Made by a program: the position numbers and the translations under genes. Below, one piece after another: positions 10,280 through 21,299 of a stretch of DNA of 41,310 nt. The number at the start of each line of letters is the position of its first letter. Positions within the stretch are counted from its first letter, which is position 1. The stretch spans positions 559,188 to 600,497 of the forward strand of contig BFEA01000214.1 of the NCBI GenBank assembly GCA_003427395.1, given 5' to 3'. The notes below the pieces were generated by a model. It was given only the letters and a program-made list of their open reading frames with translations. It made no database searches and was not told the origin of the DNA. The DNA comes from Chara braunii (Eukaryota > Streptophyta > Charophyceae > Charales > Characeae).

Positions 10280-11205
10280 TAGGGTAACCGACGTTTGGGG
10301 TGGGTCAAACGCGGACAAAAAATACGTAATTAAAAAAAAAAAAAAAAAAACTTAGAAAAAAAACGATGTTATGAAGAAAAATAAAATAAACAACATTTTT
10401 TTTAGCATTACATCAAAATTCCTTACCAAATTTGCAATAAAAATAAAATACAGAAAATAAAACTAAAAATCAAAATAAGAAAAAATGAAAAATTAAAATT
10501 AGTGAGTGAGCGAGCACGTTTTCGACACCACCATCTTGGGCGATTTTTCATTTTTTTTTGACACATCCAAGTGCCCTGAAAATTTACCAATGTGTACTTC
10601 ATATAATAAAAAGCTCATTAAAAACGTTTTAAAAAATAATAAAATTTTTTATACCCCACAAAAAAAAGTAAAAAGCTAGGCTACCAGTCTAGCCACCCGA
10701 GTCCCGGGTGACCAGCCCGTGTAAGGACCGGGGAAGTCCCCAGCAAAAAAACAAACAAACAACAAATTTCAAAAAATCCGAAACAAAACTATGTTATGCA
10801 GAAAAATAATCTGAACAACTTTTGCTTCAGGGTGACATCAAAATTCTTCACCAAATGTAGAATAAAAAATAAATTCTAAAAATATTTTTTTATTTTTTAT
10901 TTTTTTTAATTTTTTTTTGCCCATCCGGGCAAGTGACCCCGGGCCACTTTGGTAGCCTAGGTGAAACTTAAAAAAAAACAAAATAGTGAGTGAGCGAGAA
11001 CGTTTTGACGCAACCATTTTTAACGATTTTAAATTTTTGTTTGACTTACTACAAAAATGACTTTCAAATTTATAGGCATATACCTCACATCATAGAGAAG
11101 TCACAAAAAACTATTTAAGAAAAAAAAACATTTATTTTTAGGCTCCAAAATATTTTTTGGCGGGGGCTTAATGTCGTCGGGTTCAGGCTCCGAACGTGGT
11201 TGAGA
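10280..11205 (-). mobile_element. hAT-like element family B, copy 1 (decayed, with a family A insertion)
   Basis: It starts TAGGGTAACCGACGTTTGGG, matching the reverse complement of the right end of the element at 31236-31969. It keeps the internal blocks GTGAGTGAGCGAGCACGTTTTCGACACC, read as GTGAGTGAGCGAGC and ACGTTTTCGACACC, and further on TTTTTAGGCTCC plus GGCGGGGGC. The order is the same as in the reverse complement of the 31-kb copy. A family A element (10676-10960) sits inside it. The distal end is degenerate and its exact border is uncertain. Confidence 0.65.
10676..10960. mobile_element. Miniature element family A, copy 2
   Basis: 285 bp, starting CTAGGCTACCA and ending in its exact reverse complement TGGTAGCCTAG, with the same GC-rich subterminal blocks and A/T-rich core as 4448-4730. 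The flanking octamers GTAAAAAG and GTGAAACT match at only five of eight positions, so the target duplication has decayed. It is nested in element B. Confidence 0.8.
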
Positions 11206-11267
11206 TTATCTTTTTTTAATATACTTAATATTTTTCATGGATATATGACAATAAAATTTGTAAGCAT

Positions 11268-11340
11268 CTAGGCTACCAGAGTGGCCCGGGGTCACTTGCC
11301 CGGCCGGGCCAAAAACAATTAGAAAAAAAAAAAAAAAAAA
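11268..11340. mobile_element. Miniature element family A, copy 3, cut by the assembly gap
   Basis: It begins CTAGGCTACCAGAGTGGCC and continues CCGGGGTCACTTGCCCGG, which is the right end of the family in reverse orientation. It then enters poly-A and the N gap. The A-rich core probably contributed to the assembly failure. Confidence 0.75.
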
Positions 11341-12136
11341 NNNNNNNNNNNNNNNNNNNNNNNNNNNNNNNNNNNNNNNNNNNNNNNNNNNNNNNNNNNN
11401 NNNNNNNNNNNNNNNNNNNNNNNNNNNNNNNNNNNNNNNNNNNNNNNNNNNNNNNNNNNNNNNNNNNNNNNNNNNNNNNNNNNNNNNNNNNNNNNNNNNN
11501 NNNNNNNNNNNNNNNNNNNNNNNNNNNNNNNNNNNNNNNNNNNNNNNNNNNNNNNNNNNNNNNNNNNNNNNNNNNNNNNNNNNNNNNNNNNNNNNNNNNN
11601 NNNNNNNNNNNNNNNNNNNNNNNNNNNNNNNNNNNNNNNNNNNNNNNNNNNNNNNNNNNNNNNNNNNNNNNNNNNNNNNNNNNNNNNNNNNNNNNNNNNN
11701 NNNNNNNNNNNNNNNNNNNNNNNNNNNNNNNNNNNNNNNNNNNNNNNNNNNNNNNNNNNNNNNNNNNNNNNNNNNNNNNNNNNNNNNNNNNNNNNNNNNN
11801 NNNNNNNNNNNNNNNNNNNNNNNNNNNNNNNNNNNNNNNNNNNNNNNNNNNNNNNNNNNNNNNNNNNNNNNNNNNNNNNNNNNNNNNNNNNNNNNNNNNN
11901 NNNNNNNNNNNNNNNNNNNNNNNNNNNNNNNNNNNNNNNNNNNNNNNNNNNNNNNNNNNNNNNNNNNNNNNNNNNNNNNNNNNNNNNNNNNNNNNNNNNN
12001 NNNNNNNNNNNNNNNNNNNNNNNNNNNNNNNNNNNNNNNNNNNNNNNNNNNNNNNNNNNNNNNNNNNNNNNNNNNNNNNNNNNNNNNNNNNNNNNNNNNN
12101 NNNNNNNNNNNNNNNNNNNNNNNNNNNNNNNNNNNN
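11341..12136. other. Assembly gap (796 N)
   Basis: Unknown sequence between a poly-A tract and a CA microsatellite. Reading frames drawn across it are meaningless. Confidence 1.
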
Positions 12137-12137
12137 T

Positions 12138-12142
<5 letters not shown>

Positions 12143-12171
<29 letters not shown>

Positions 12172-12172
12172 T
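12143..12172. repeat. (CA)n microsatellite at gap edge
   Basis: About 14 CA units directly after the gap. Confidence 0.9.
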
Positions 12173-12180
12173 ACTGTCAA

Positions 12181-12839
12181 GCAAACAACCTTACAAGGGT
12201 GTTTGCTGTACGATATATTGTTCGCTGAGGGTGCAGGCGTGACTATGCGAGGAGCACTTGAGCCTCATATCTCGCCTTAACGCACGCCAATCTACGTCGA
12301 GGCAGAGAACGTCAAAGATTAATGTGTGTTAGTGTAAGTTTTCATTACACGATCGATGACCGAGTGTCCACCAACCTTGGTGATACATGAGCCAGTCCGT
12401 GGGATTTGAGTGCCGACGAGCTGAGAGTACACGGCGAAATTGGATGGTTAGACTCACCACGTTAATGAAACGCGCACATGAACATTTAATATGGCAACCT
12501 CCACAACAGGCTATCGCAATGTGGCTTGAGTTAGCCTCGGTCGTGGTGCCGAGGCATCCACGATGTCACAAATAGTTCATGAGCTACAGAATTGGCCGTT
12601 GTTTGAGTATTTAGTCAACAAAATTCTAGCAAAGGTACAGAGCGGTCGTGCTATCGGAATGCACTTTGATTAGATGGGACGCAGGGGGTGCTTCATTTCG
12701 TAGATCCTCGGTTCTGTAAGTTCGGTTAGTCGTTTTGGGTGGTTTATTAATTTTTGTTGGAGTTTCATTTTGTTTCATGGTGTGACTAAGCCCGTTTCGC
12801 AGAGCCCGCTATTGATAGAAATGAGGACCTTTTGCCCGC
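12181..12839. other. Stretch without recognisable gene
   Basis: Only a 62-codon frame (12387-12575) with no recognisable motif. Base composition is balanced and there are no obvious repeats. Confidence 0.5.
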
Positions 12840-13345
12840 CCTCCTCGGTGATGCCGAAGGCAGTGGTGATGACGATGACGATGGTTGAGGCGGTGACCAA
12901 GGTGATGATGAAGGTGATGGCGATGAAGATAAGGATAGCCAAGGCGGCGACCAAGGCGATGGTGAAGTCGGCGGTGAAGGCAATGGCAACAGCGCCACCG
13001 CCATGTCTTGGCCGCTGCTTTCGCCATCATTATCACTGTGGCCTCCGTCATCCTCATCTTTATCGCCTTGATTGATTGATTGACTGAACGATTGTTTGCT
13101 TGCTTGATTGATAATAATCGTTGCTACCATCGTCATCGCCTCCGCTTTCCCCATCGTGACGACCTTCGACGTCGCTTTCGTCTGTGACAATAGCGGTTGT
13201 GGCAACGACGATGACGATGAAGATGGGGAAGGCTGCACCCAAGGCGACAACGAAGGCGTCCAAGGCGATGATGGTGCGCATTCACCACTGCCCCCGCCAT
13301 TTCCTTCGTCATTGTTGTGGTTGTCACCTTCGCCATCGACATGTG
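12840..13345. repeat. GGCGATG-type minisatellite in alternating orientation
   Basis: Blocks rich in AAGGCGATGG/GGTGATGA words (12850-13000 and 13200-13275) alternate with blocks of the reverse complement (CATCGCC, CATCATC; 13020-13170 and 13280-13345). Open frames across it on several phases are Met/Ala/Lys-, His- or Ser/Pro-rich low-complexity translations that exist in all frames at once, which indicates repeat sequence, not a gene. Confidence 0.7.
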
Positions 13346-13379
13346 AATCGTTTATGTAATCAATACAATCACATAATCG

Positions 13380-13550
13380 ACACTATCAAGTCATGAATCA
13401 ATCAATCGGTCAATCGATCGGTCAATCAATTGGACAATCAATCGGTTAATCAATGAATCACTCAATGAATAAATGAATCAATCAATCAATCGATCGTAGA
13501 AATAATCAAGATGCTCAATCGATCAATCAATCAATCAAAGCGCTCAATCG
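13380..13550. repeat. (AATC)n degenerate tetranucleotide repeat
   Basis: Repeated AATCAATCAATCGATCGGTC wording for about 170 bp, with embedded GATC/CGATCG palindromes. Confidence 0.9.
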
Positions 13551-13800
13551 AAGGCGGTCGTCGTCTTCACCATTATCATCGCCTTGGCCGCCAACTTTGT
13601 CTCCAAAATCGCCATGGCTATGTCGAAGGCGGTGGCAAAGGCGACTCCAAGGCCATCGCCTTCATAAGGGAAGGTGGTTGATGGTGGTGATAATGGCAAT
13701 GTCGAGCGCATTGGCTTCCGCCTTTTCGCAAAGGCGAGAGCCCCCCCGACCATGTCACACAAGAGTTAAATGAAACCAAACAAGAGACAACTCGAGAACG
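13551..13800. other. Continuation of GGCGAAGGC-type low-complexity DNA
   Basis: Words such as AAGGCGGTGG and CATCGCC link this segment to the minisatellite upstream. No gene is called. Confidence 0.4.
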
Positions 13801-13934
13801 ACGCAAAATAACCCCTCGAACCGCCGAGACGGGCGAGGTCCCGTCGTCCCTTCACCGCTCTAGCCGGGTGCGTCAACCGTACTTCTCGTGGTCCCCTACG
13901 ACATGATAGGTTCTTGCGGGGCACATCTTATCTT

Positions 13935-14082
13935 CCTTAAAGTGATATCACCACCCTTAGGGACGTATTCCTACCGAGCTACTGACCTACATACAAAATT
14001 TTTTAGATGCAATTATAGAGGTAGATCAGCCGAGGGTGTTTGCTCGTTCGCTGTAGTATAAATACGTTTGGTTAATAACGCC
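13935..14082 (-). repeat. SINE-like repeat, copy 2 (reverse orientation)
   Basis: Homologous to 29300-29474 and, in opposite orientation, to 8410-8554. On the minus strand TAGCTCGGTAGG (13970-13981) occupies the A-box position. CACCACCC, GAGCTACYGACC, TAGAGGTA and GCCGAGGG blocks are shared in order with the 29-kb copy. Confidence 0.55.
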
Positions 14083-15289
14083 GAGTGAACCCGAACATCG
14101 TCCGTTCCTTAGAGCCCTCATCTCCTAAGAACGAAGCGGACACCGATCGACTAGGACGGTATCAACCAAGCGTGAAACCCTAAACTCGATCCTGGTCCCT
14201 TTAAATACTAATCAAAAGAAATTTATAATAACCATGAACAATTATATCAAAAGGAATCGACTATAGTCGATAGGAAGGTATATTCAATATGAAATGATAA
14301 TTGAAAGAATCCAAATCATCATTTAATACATCCAATAATATGATATCAAAATAAAACTCGACCACCCAGGTCGAGCTAAAAAAAAATAAAAATATACAGT
14401 AGTCAACGAGTAGTTGGCTTCGAAAATAATCTTGATATAGCCGACAGGGTAGTCAGGTTGCCTTAGTTTTAACTCGATGAAATGTGTCACCAAAGTCATC
14501 CATTCCATCCTATTGCCGACCTAAGATTAGGTCGTACGCACCCGTTTCCATACATTCCTAATCGTCTTGGATGACATGTTACTTTGTGGATGATTCTTGA
14601 TCAGGTGCATTACTTAAAGTATCACATGTCTCACCGTTTAAGAAGTGGTTTGGATACTCCTTCTCCTTGCCCGAACACAAGACTCGGATCTCAGAAGTCG
14701 GGCTGTCTCCACCGAATCGGCAAGTACCCCTCCGTAGAACGGTCCACTCTGGGTTGATAACAGGGCCGACTTCTAAAGCAACAACCCCCCGCCCGAATAT
14801 TTCGTGGAGAAAGGAAATGTGTCCACTGTGAGTAACTTTCAGTTATTCTCATTTCTCCTAAGCTAAGGGTAACGTAAACGAAGAAAGTCAAAGGAGATAA
14901 AGGATGAGAATCATTCGGACAAGTATAAGTAGATAAGGTGGTACGAGATAGAAAGAGTCAATACTCGAGAAAAAAATAAGTTTGATATTTTCATCATCAT
15001 TATATTCACGAATTTTATTTCACAGTACCCGTTGAAATTATTCATTTCAAAATACAAGTGTTTTATGCAGACAGGCGAAAGGGTAGAAACATGACAATCT
15101 TTTTCTCCATCTCAAGTAAGCAAAATCAATCTCTAGTGCAAGCATCCTTCTACCTACCTGTAGACCAATCCGAAGCAAACAAGTTTGGGAACCCAAACAA
15201 AAAAAACATACCCAAAGTCAGACATTTTCATTCACATGCATGACTCGCACTACTTTCCTCTACCTTTTCATTTAAACATTCAAAACAAA
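14083..15289. other. Stretch without recognisable gene
   Basis: Mixed composition with short frames only. I see no convincing repeat, RNA or coding feature. Confidence 0.5.
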
Positions 15290-15495
15290 CAGAGTCAAGC
15301 AAAGTGTGGGTTCATACAAGTATGAATGGAAATCTGAGTCATTCAACTGACTTGAGTGAAGTGGAAAATGATTATCAGGCAAACCCTCAAAAATAAACAC
15401 AACAACCAGGTCATTCAACTTAGAGCTAAAGTCTGGTCCTTCATAAAACAAGCAAGAAACATAGCACTGGGTCATTTAGATTACAAACAATGTTA
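15290..15495 (-). repeat. Reverse-strand copies of the CATTGTTTC spaced motif
   Basis: Three blocks (GAGTCATTCAACT, GGTCATTCAACTTAGA, and GGTCATTTAGATTACAAACAATG) read in reverse complement as the motif of the array at 5930-6570. Spacing is 65-75 bp. Confidence 0.5.
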
Positions 15496-16880
15496 ATCCT
15501 TTGGTTGACCCGGCCAAGCGCATGTAAAACCACCTTCCTCCCAACTTCCTTCAATTCATCCTTTAGTTTGTTTTAAGTAAGAATAAAATGAAGCTGAATT
15601 TTTACACATGGGTTCCTTCCAAATAATCTAATTTAATTTTGAAAAGAAAACAAAATCACAAGGGGACACATGCATACCTCTCAGACAAACTAAATGGGTG
15701 TAATAAAAAAAAGGTATAGTGGAATCACGCAGGGTAAAGAAAAGTTGTACCTAACAGTTCTCTACCTCCAAAACCTCGCATAGGTTCCGGTAGAGTTTCC
15801 GCAATCGGTGGGGTGAACCTCCCACAGAGGCCTTGACACGAATTACGGGTTGCAATCCTGCCTGCCGCCTTCCTCTCCGAACCAATCAGACTAGACTAAT
15901 AGTAAGAAGGATATAAGGAGAATCAGTAAGTCGCTCAGATATAAGGAAGGCGAACTCAGACTTGTGTGAGAGGGTCTTGAACTCTTGACGTGTCCAAGGG
16001 TCCCGCAATGACGGCTAATAAACTCAGTAAAATGACAAAACTGAAGTTGAAATGCAGAGCAAAACCACCCTGATGGTCCTCCGAGTCGCAATGGTAATCC
16101 CCTCACGAAGCCTGACCATTGCCTCAAGTCATACAACTTCTACCTCTGGCTAAACTGCAGTAACACAACCTAGAAAAGACTGCGTTCAAATAGAGTCCAC
16201 CCTTGTTCACCTAGAGTAAACCTCTCACAACAGATAGTGGGTGGCGGTCGGTGCGGCCACCAATTGCCCCCCCCCATCCTCATGAGTCTGGCACTCACTG
16301 ACTGACATGCACGCTGAACTCTTCGGTTCGTGTTTCCATAGCGGTAATGGTAGGAGAATTCCGCCAGCATCCGTCACAGCAGGAACCCCCACCACAATGC
16401 TGGTCATAACAACCTATGACGGTCAGTACTCCACGTCCAACTATGAGGGTGACAACGTCACGGTTGAGATATCATCATCACGCTGGTCGGCCCCGACAAT
16501 CCTTCATCTAACGGTATTGGGATGCGAACCCGAGTATGTATTTTAACAATTCATTGGTGCAACAGCTGAGCCAGACCCGTCGGTCTCACCACGAGTCTCA
16601 GAACCGATCACCAATTCAAAGCCAAAGGTAAGAATAAAAATATGAAAATAGTACAAATAAAATAGAGATAAGAAAAAAAATGGAAAGCAAAAAGGTAGAG
16701 GATGTGGGGGTCGCGCGTCCCGCCGGCCTGCGACGTCGTGAACAGTTGGCTTAGGAATGCCCCACTTCGTTGTCGTCATACTATGCCGACCGCTCATCCA
16801 GGCGAGGACTTTAACTTTCCCTTGCACAAACACCTCTAAACTACGGGCGAGGCCGCACTTGCGTAACTTGCAAAAAACAC
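15496..16880. other. Stretch without recognisable gene
   Basis: Short frames only. The 96-codon minus frame (16543-16833) and 81-codon minus frame (15891-16136) have no recognisable domain and biased, low-complexity ends. Confidence 0.45.
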
Positions 16881-16919
16881 ACCAAATACCCTTGTAAAGG
16901 TATTACAAGGGTATTTGGT
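16881..16919. repeat. Perfect 17-bp-arm hairpin
   Basis: ACCAAATACCCTTGTAA (16881-16897) is followed after AGGTA by its exact reverse complement (16903-16919), then TCCGACA. A shorter relative with 12-bp arms lies at 38821-38846, also followed by a T(T/C)CGACA sequence. Confidence 0.85.
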
Positions 16920-17895
16920 CCGACAACATTTTCAGACCCTATTAAGCATCGTCCTCGTCATATCGGCATCCAAACCAAATATCGTTTAAACGTAGTTTCA
17001 AGGAAAAATATATATTAAACTACCTAAAATAGTTGACTTGACTAAAACGGTCATCAAGTTATATCAACTCCAAACCATGATTCCTAAAAACAAGTAGGTA
17101 AATGTCAGCGGTAAAAAATTTCATTCAATTCCTAACTAGAGTAGGAATTTACAATAGTTGAATAACCGGCTAGGCACTGACAGGATAAAGTCAATTCAAC
17201 ATAGTGGATAAAACCATTTTCCACCAGCTATAATCACGGACATAAAATCATCAAAAGTCAAGCTTAAAACTACACCATTCCCAGTCCCTTTGAGCGATAT
17301 TCCATCATGTTGAACATCTGAATCATCCTATGAGAAAAACAAAACCCAAACTCAGTGGTATTTTAAAATTCAATATCCCAGTCTCTTTAGCACCTTATTT
17401 TCACAAACAACAATTATCTGTACTTAATTTTTTTACACATCATTTTCAACTATTTTTCATAAGAATCACCCCATTGTGAGGAAATAAAAAAACAAACACC
17501 TCAATCTTACGGCTAACCAAAAAGTTGGCCTGATTGAACTTGTTGTGCATGCCACACATGTAACTTATGGGATAGGCCCCGTTAATCCCAACCTCACAAA
17601 CCATTATTATCACACTTAAGCTATCCATCTTAGTCACACAAAAACTAATGGCAGCGGTATTCACGAAGCCTTCAAAAAAAAAAAAAAAACCCACCCTCTT
17701 TTGTCCATGAATCCTACTTTTATAAATAGGGTTTCTCACTTCTATTACACACTCTGTCAGTTTGATCAATAAACTTTGCTCAATGAGCAAACTCTCATAA
17801 TTTTTCTTCAAAATAACTTCAACCTTTTCACTACTCAAAATTTTACACTCGTCGATAATGTCACTTTTAACCAAAACTAAAGTCAAGTGAAGGGT
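16920..17895. other. Stretch without recognisable gene
   Basis: The longest frame (minus, 17446-17952, 168 codons) includes a translated poly-A run and has no recognisable domain; it is not called. Confidence 0.45.
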
Positions 17896-18225
17896 CTTTG
17901 AATCAGGCAGGTTTCCCTGTTGTAGAGGACAACTCCACAGGCTATTAGTCAAAACTTACTTCTCATAATTATGGAAATCACTGCCGCAGATTAGACCGTT
18001 TGCAGCCCATAACAAGTTATGTGAAGCGTCCGAGAATCAGGCGAGTTTCGTTGTCGCAGACGACGCTCTCACCAGCTATTATCTGACTAGGCTAAGTGGG
18101 GTCGCCAATTCAAGGCGACTCTTTCTTTGTGCTCTTCCCACACAAAACCACCTGTGACTCACAACCAAGTGCCAAATGAAGGGTCCCTGAATCAGGCGGA
18201 GACTCCTTGCCAAAAATTACCACTT
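17896..18225. repeat. Three-copy degenerate tandem repeat (~135-155 bp)
   Basis: A block reading GTGAAGSGTCYSWGAATCAGGC begins its AATCAGGC core near 17901, 18035 and 18190. The text around it is conserved (GTTTC/GTTGTCGCAGACGAC, then CAGCTATTA in the first two). It is a local tandem repeat or transposon fragment of unknown type. Confidence 0.6.
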
Positions 18226-19280
18226 AGGTTACCCTCAGGGATGACCTCTCTCTCTTTCAACTCAATGTAATCTCTCGACTCTTTGAGTCCCCCAAAAATA
18301 TCTCACTGATAATCACGCTTTGTTCTTTTCATCGGACCTTTTTTGGTTCAGATACACTTCATTCACAATTTGTCACCCCTTTTCTTTCACACTTTTATTT
18401 TTTTTTTCCTCGTATGTCAATATTATAATAAAACATGGAAAAACTCACAAAGCCGGAGTGATGAGAATGCTAATGACAACTAGAGTGTGCATAACTCTGC
18501 AATCTGAGGGCATCAAAACCGATACCAAAATGGTTCCCAAAAGAGATTCAGATTATCATGAGTTTCAATTGTCACAAGTCTCAAATCATCAGAAATCAGG
18601 GTTTCAATTAAAAACAAATGACCTTGTATATCACACCATATAGGTCAACTGACTTATATACACAAACTGATCCCAAGTGTTATCGTTGAGATGATTGGAC
18701 GTCAAACGTACGGACAACCTAACCATGAACCCCCCCACTTGTTTCGAAAAAAAACTAAAACAAACTTAAAGAGTGGATAATCAGATCCAGAATCCACACT
18801 CAAAATCTGCGTTATACACAAGGTGGATCATATATATTAAAGAATGCCCATAGAATCAGCTTAAAAACGATGCAGAAATCGGTAATCGCCTACTAGTCTG
18901 ACGACTGAGTCTTCCGTACCGTCATAACACTCTAAGCAGCTATCTGTAAGTCTTTCAAACGACTGAGACAATTCTCTCTCTCTCTCTCTCTTGTTGTAGA
19001 TGAGATAAATGAGACGATAGTAACTATAAGGAGAAGCTTGACCTTTGTCTAACGCGAACGATCTTAGCATCAAACTCTATTATTTTGCTCTCTTGCATTT
19101 GCGAGGGGTATGACAAACTTTCCCGCGACAACCACAAACTATCTTCGATCACCGCTCTCGTCGCCTATTATTATTTCGTCCTGTTCAACTTGCAGTTGAT
19201 GATACATCATTCTCATCACAACCCTTTTGTGGATCAAATACAGCGGGAGCTGGGGCTATATTGGTTTTTTTCTAGCTCCC
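18226..19280. other. Stretch without recognisable gene
   Basis: AT-rich, with a short (TC)n run near 18975. The 107-codon plus frame (18320-18643) has no recognisable motif. Confidence 0.45.
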
Positions 19281-19927
19281 TTACATTTTTTGTCCCTTCC
19301 TGCTTAGGATGTTAATCATCCTCAGACAGGTATAAGTCGAGGCATTTCGGACTCCAATCTGCATCTTTTTTATCTCAATACATGACTTTATTTTTTCCTT
19401 CTTACTCCACTTATGATTCCACCTGATCATCTTAGTGTCCTTCTGAATTCCACCTTTTATACCCTCAAAGGTACTGACTACAAACGCACTTATCATTTTA
19501 CCAAGTTCACTTTTGCCATCATATTGCGGTTTCTTTCCTATTCTTGCTTCACACAAAGTATGATAGAGGTGTTGATCAAAATCGCCTTGTACAAAATTCT
19601 CTCGGATTTTGTCCCATATAAGTCTTTGTTTTGTCCCACAAATTAAATCTTGCTGCTCTTTATCTGAAAAGTAAATAAAAAAGATAAAACAATTGTCATA
19701 TTTAAACAACGTCAAAACTTTGCGGGAAGTCGTTCATACTCTGCTATAAACTGCTCCACTGACACTTATCTGTACCGATCTATCTTCTTAAGATCGTCTT
19801 TGGTCGGTTGCTTCTCACCTAACCGATATGTTTCCCATAGGATATTATGAAACTGGCTCCATGACGATCCCGCTCTTCTGATCAACCCACCGACTTCCTC
19901 CTTCAAGTCTATAACGGGGTTTTCGTG
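19281..19927 (-). pseudogene. Decayed retrotransposon gag-like fragment
   Basis: Read on the minus strand from about 19926, a coding-like stretch contains WSQFHNILWETYRL, then SVEQFIAEYERL, and after a frame change SDKEQQDLICGTKQRLIWDK and VQGDFDQHLYHTLCEAR. This order (a Trp/Phe-containing segment, an S-V-E-x-F-x-x-E-Y-E-x-L segment, a D-x-E segment, then a helical 'L-x-x-A' segment) is typical of plant-type Ty3/Gypsy gag capsid regions (Retrotrans_gag). A TAA interrupts it before the SVEQF block and a frameshift follows LPAK; a TTTACTTTTCAG sequence just before DKEQQ could alternatively be an intron acceptor. No zinc knuckle, protease or reverse transcriptase was found nearby, so it is a fragment. 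The family call rests on motif resemblance only. Confidence 0.45.
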
Positions 19928-20116
19928 AAAAATGAAATGTTTTATAAAAAGTAAACATACCTAAATTGTTAATTTTTGATAAAACACACGATGATATGTA
20001 CCAACAAAATAATATTTTTTTCGATATATAAAGAATGTAATCATGAAAAATTTAACGAACTTTGAAACATATAAAGAAAATGGCAGTCTGTGTTGTTAAC
20101 AGGAAAATACTTCAGG

Positions 20117-20316
20117 TAATATTCAAAATAATATATGAATACCAGAAAAGAAAAAATGTATTTCCTTGAAGACTTTGAAAACTTCATATATCGGGCAAAG
20201 CAAAAAACTTCTGAGTAACATTCAAAACAATATAGGAAATACCGCAAAAGAAAAAGTGTCTTTCCTGGAAGACTTTGAAAACTTCATATGTCGGGCAAAG
20301 GGACCACCGTCATATG
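20117..20316. repeat. 100-bp tandem duplication
   Basis: Two copies at an exact ~100-bp period: GAAGACTTTGAAAACTTCAT and TCGGGCAAAG occur at 20191 and 20291, and ATTCAAAAYAATATA upstream of each. About 90% identical. Confidence 0.85.
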
Positions 20317-20330
20317 CCGGTCAAAATGGT

Positions 20331-20783
20331 CTTCGTCCCTTACATTTTCAAGTGTTGTCATTTAAGAAAGAATCAGACTGCATAAAAGAAAAATTTAAAA
20401 CATGGTAAGAACCCCGGACAGATAACATCCCGATTTGCAGTAAAAGAAACATTTTGCCATCATACTTTCGACTTAGCTAAGTTAGCTATCATCTATTGAA
20501 AACTCTCAAATCTTCAAAAACATGATTATCATTTTGTCCACGATGTGCAAGGTCTCCTTACATCTCCAAGTGTCGTCGCTTTAGAAAAAAACAGAGAACC
20601 AGAGTGCATAAAAACACAAAATATAGCCAGACCTCTGGACAGATAGCACCCCGATTTGTAATAAAATAAACATTGTGTCATCAAACTTAAGACTTAGTAA
20701 AGTTAGCTCAGCCTATCTTCTACTGTAAACTGTCCAATATTCCAAAACAGTGGTATCATTTTGTTCATGATTTGCAGGGTCTT
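20331..20783. repeat. ~221-bp tandem duplication
   Basis: CCCCGATTTG...TAAAATAAACATT, GACTTAG and AAGTTAGCT recur 221 bp apart (for example GTTAGCT at 20481 and 20702), ending in similar TATCATTTTGT and TGCARGGTCT blocks. The second copy runs into the open segment at 20713-20997, so a coding or exon edge may have been duplicated. Confidence 0.8.
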
Positions 20784-20997
20784 TGTATTCTACATGCTCA
20801 TCTATTATCTCATATTCTCGCAAGAGGAGATGTGGGAGATATTTGATTGTCGTGTCAACAAGGCCATCCACTAATGTTTTCAACATCGGTTGTTCTTTAA
20901 TCGGTCTCCGAAATTCTGATAGTCTTTGCACATCAACGCTATCTGCATTGAACGCGTTTGCCTTTCCAGAATAATCGTTACGAATAAGAAATGACAC
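20713..20997 (-). pseudogene. Uncharacterised minus-strand open segment, possible exon remnant
   Basis: 94 codons are open, with a balanced, protein-like composition (segments such as FRRPIKEQPMLKTLVDGLVD and KYLPHLLLREYEIIDEHVEY). Its last ~25 codons are repeated in decayed form about 225 bp away as part of the tandem duplication. It lies 660 bp downstream of the end of the DUF7869-like pseudogene on the same strand and might be a distal exon of it, but I do not recognise the domain and cannot show splicing. Confidence 0.3.
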
Positions 20998-21299
20998 CTT
21001 GCAACGTCCTTAGATACATGCCACCGCAGAAAACAATGTTACAACCTTCAAGTTATTGTAGTAGAATTTCACCGCAGAGTAATAAAACTGTGAGAATGAC
21101 GCGAGCACCTCTCACGGGTACATTCCCGATCCGTAACAGTGACGACCACAAATGTAAAGAGACTGCCGATGACACTGTTCCCAATGGTGTGGTGCGATGT
21201 CCACAGCTCAAACACTCACTAATAAACCCTCAAAAAAACTTCAGAAGTGAAAAATATTGCACCCATATCACGCCACATGTTTCTTCCCCATACAATGTT

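Noticed and set aside
11273-12184. Long frames across the N gap
   Set aside because: Consist almost entirely of unknown bases.
12786-13250. 154-codon minus frame and overlapping plus frames
   Set aside because: Low-complexity translation of a GGCGATG minisatellite, open in several frames at once.
17446-17952. 168-codon minus-strand frame
   Set aside because: Includes a translated poly-A run (Phe5), no recognisable domain, and its start overlaps a three-copy tandem repeat.
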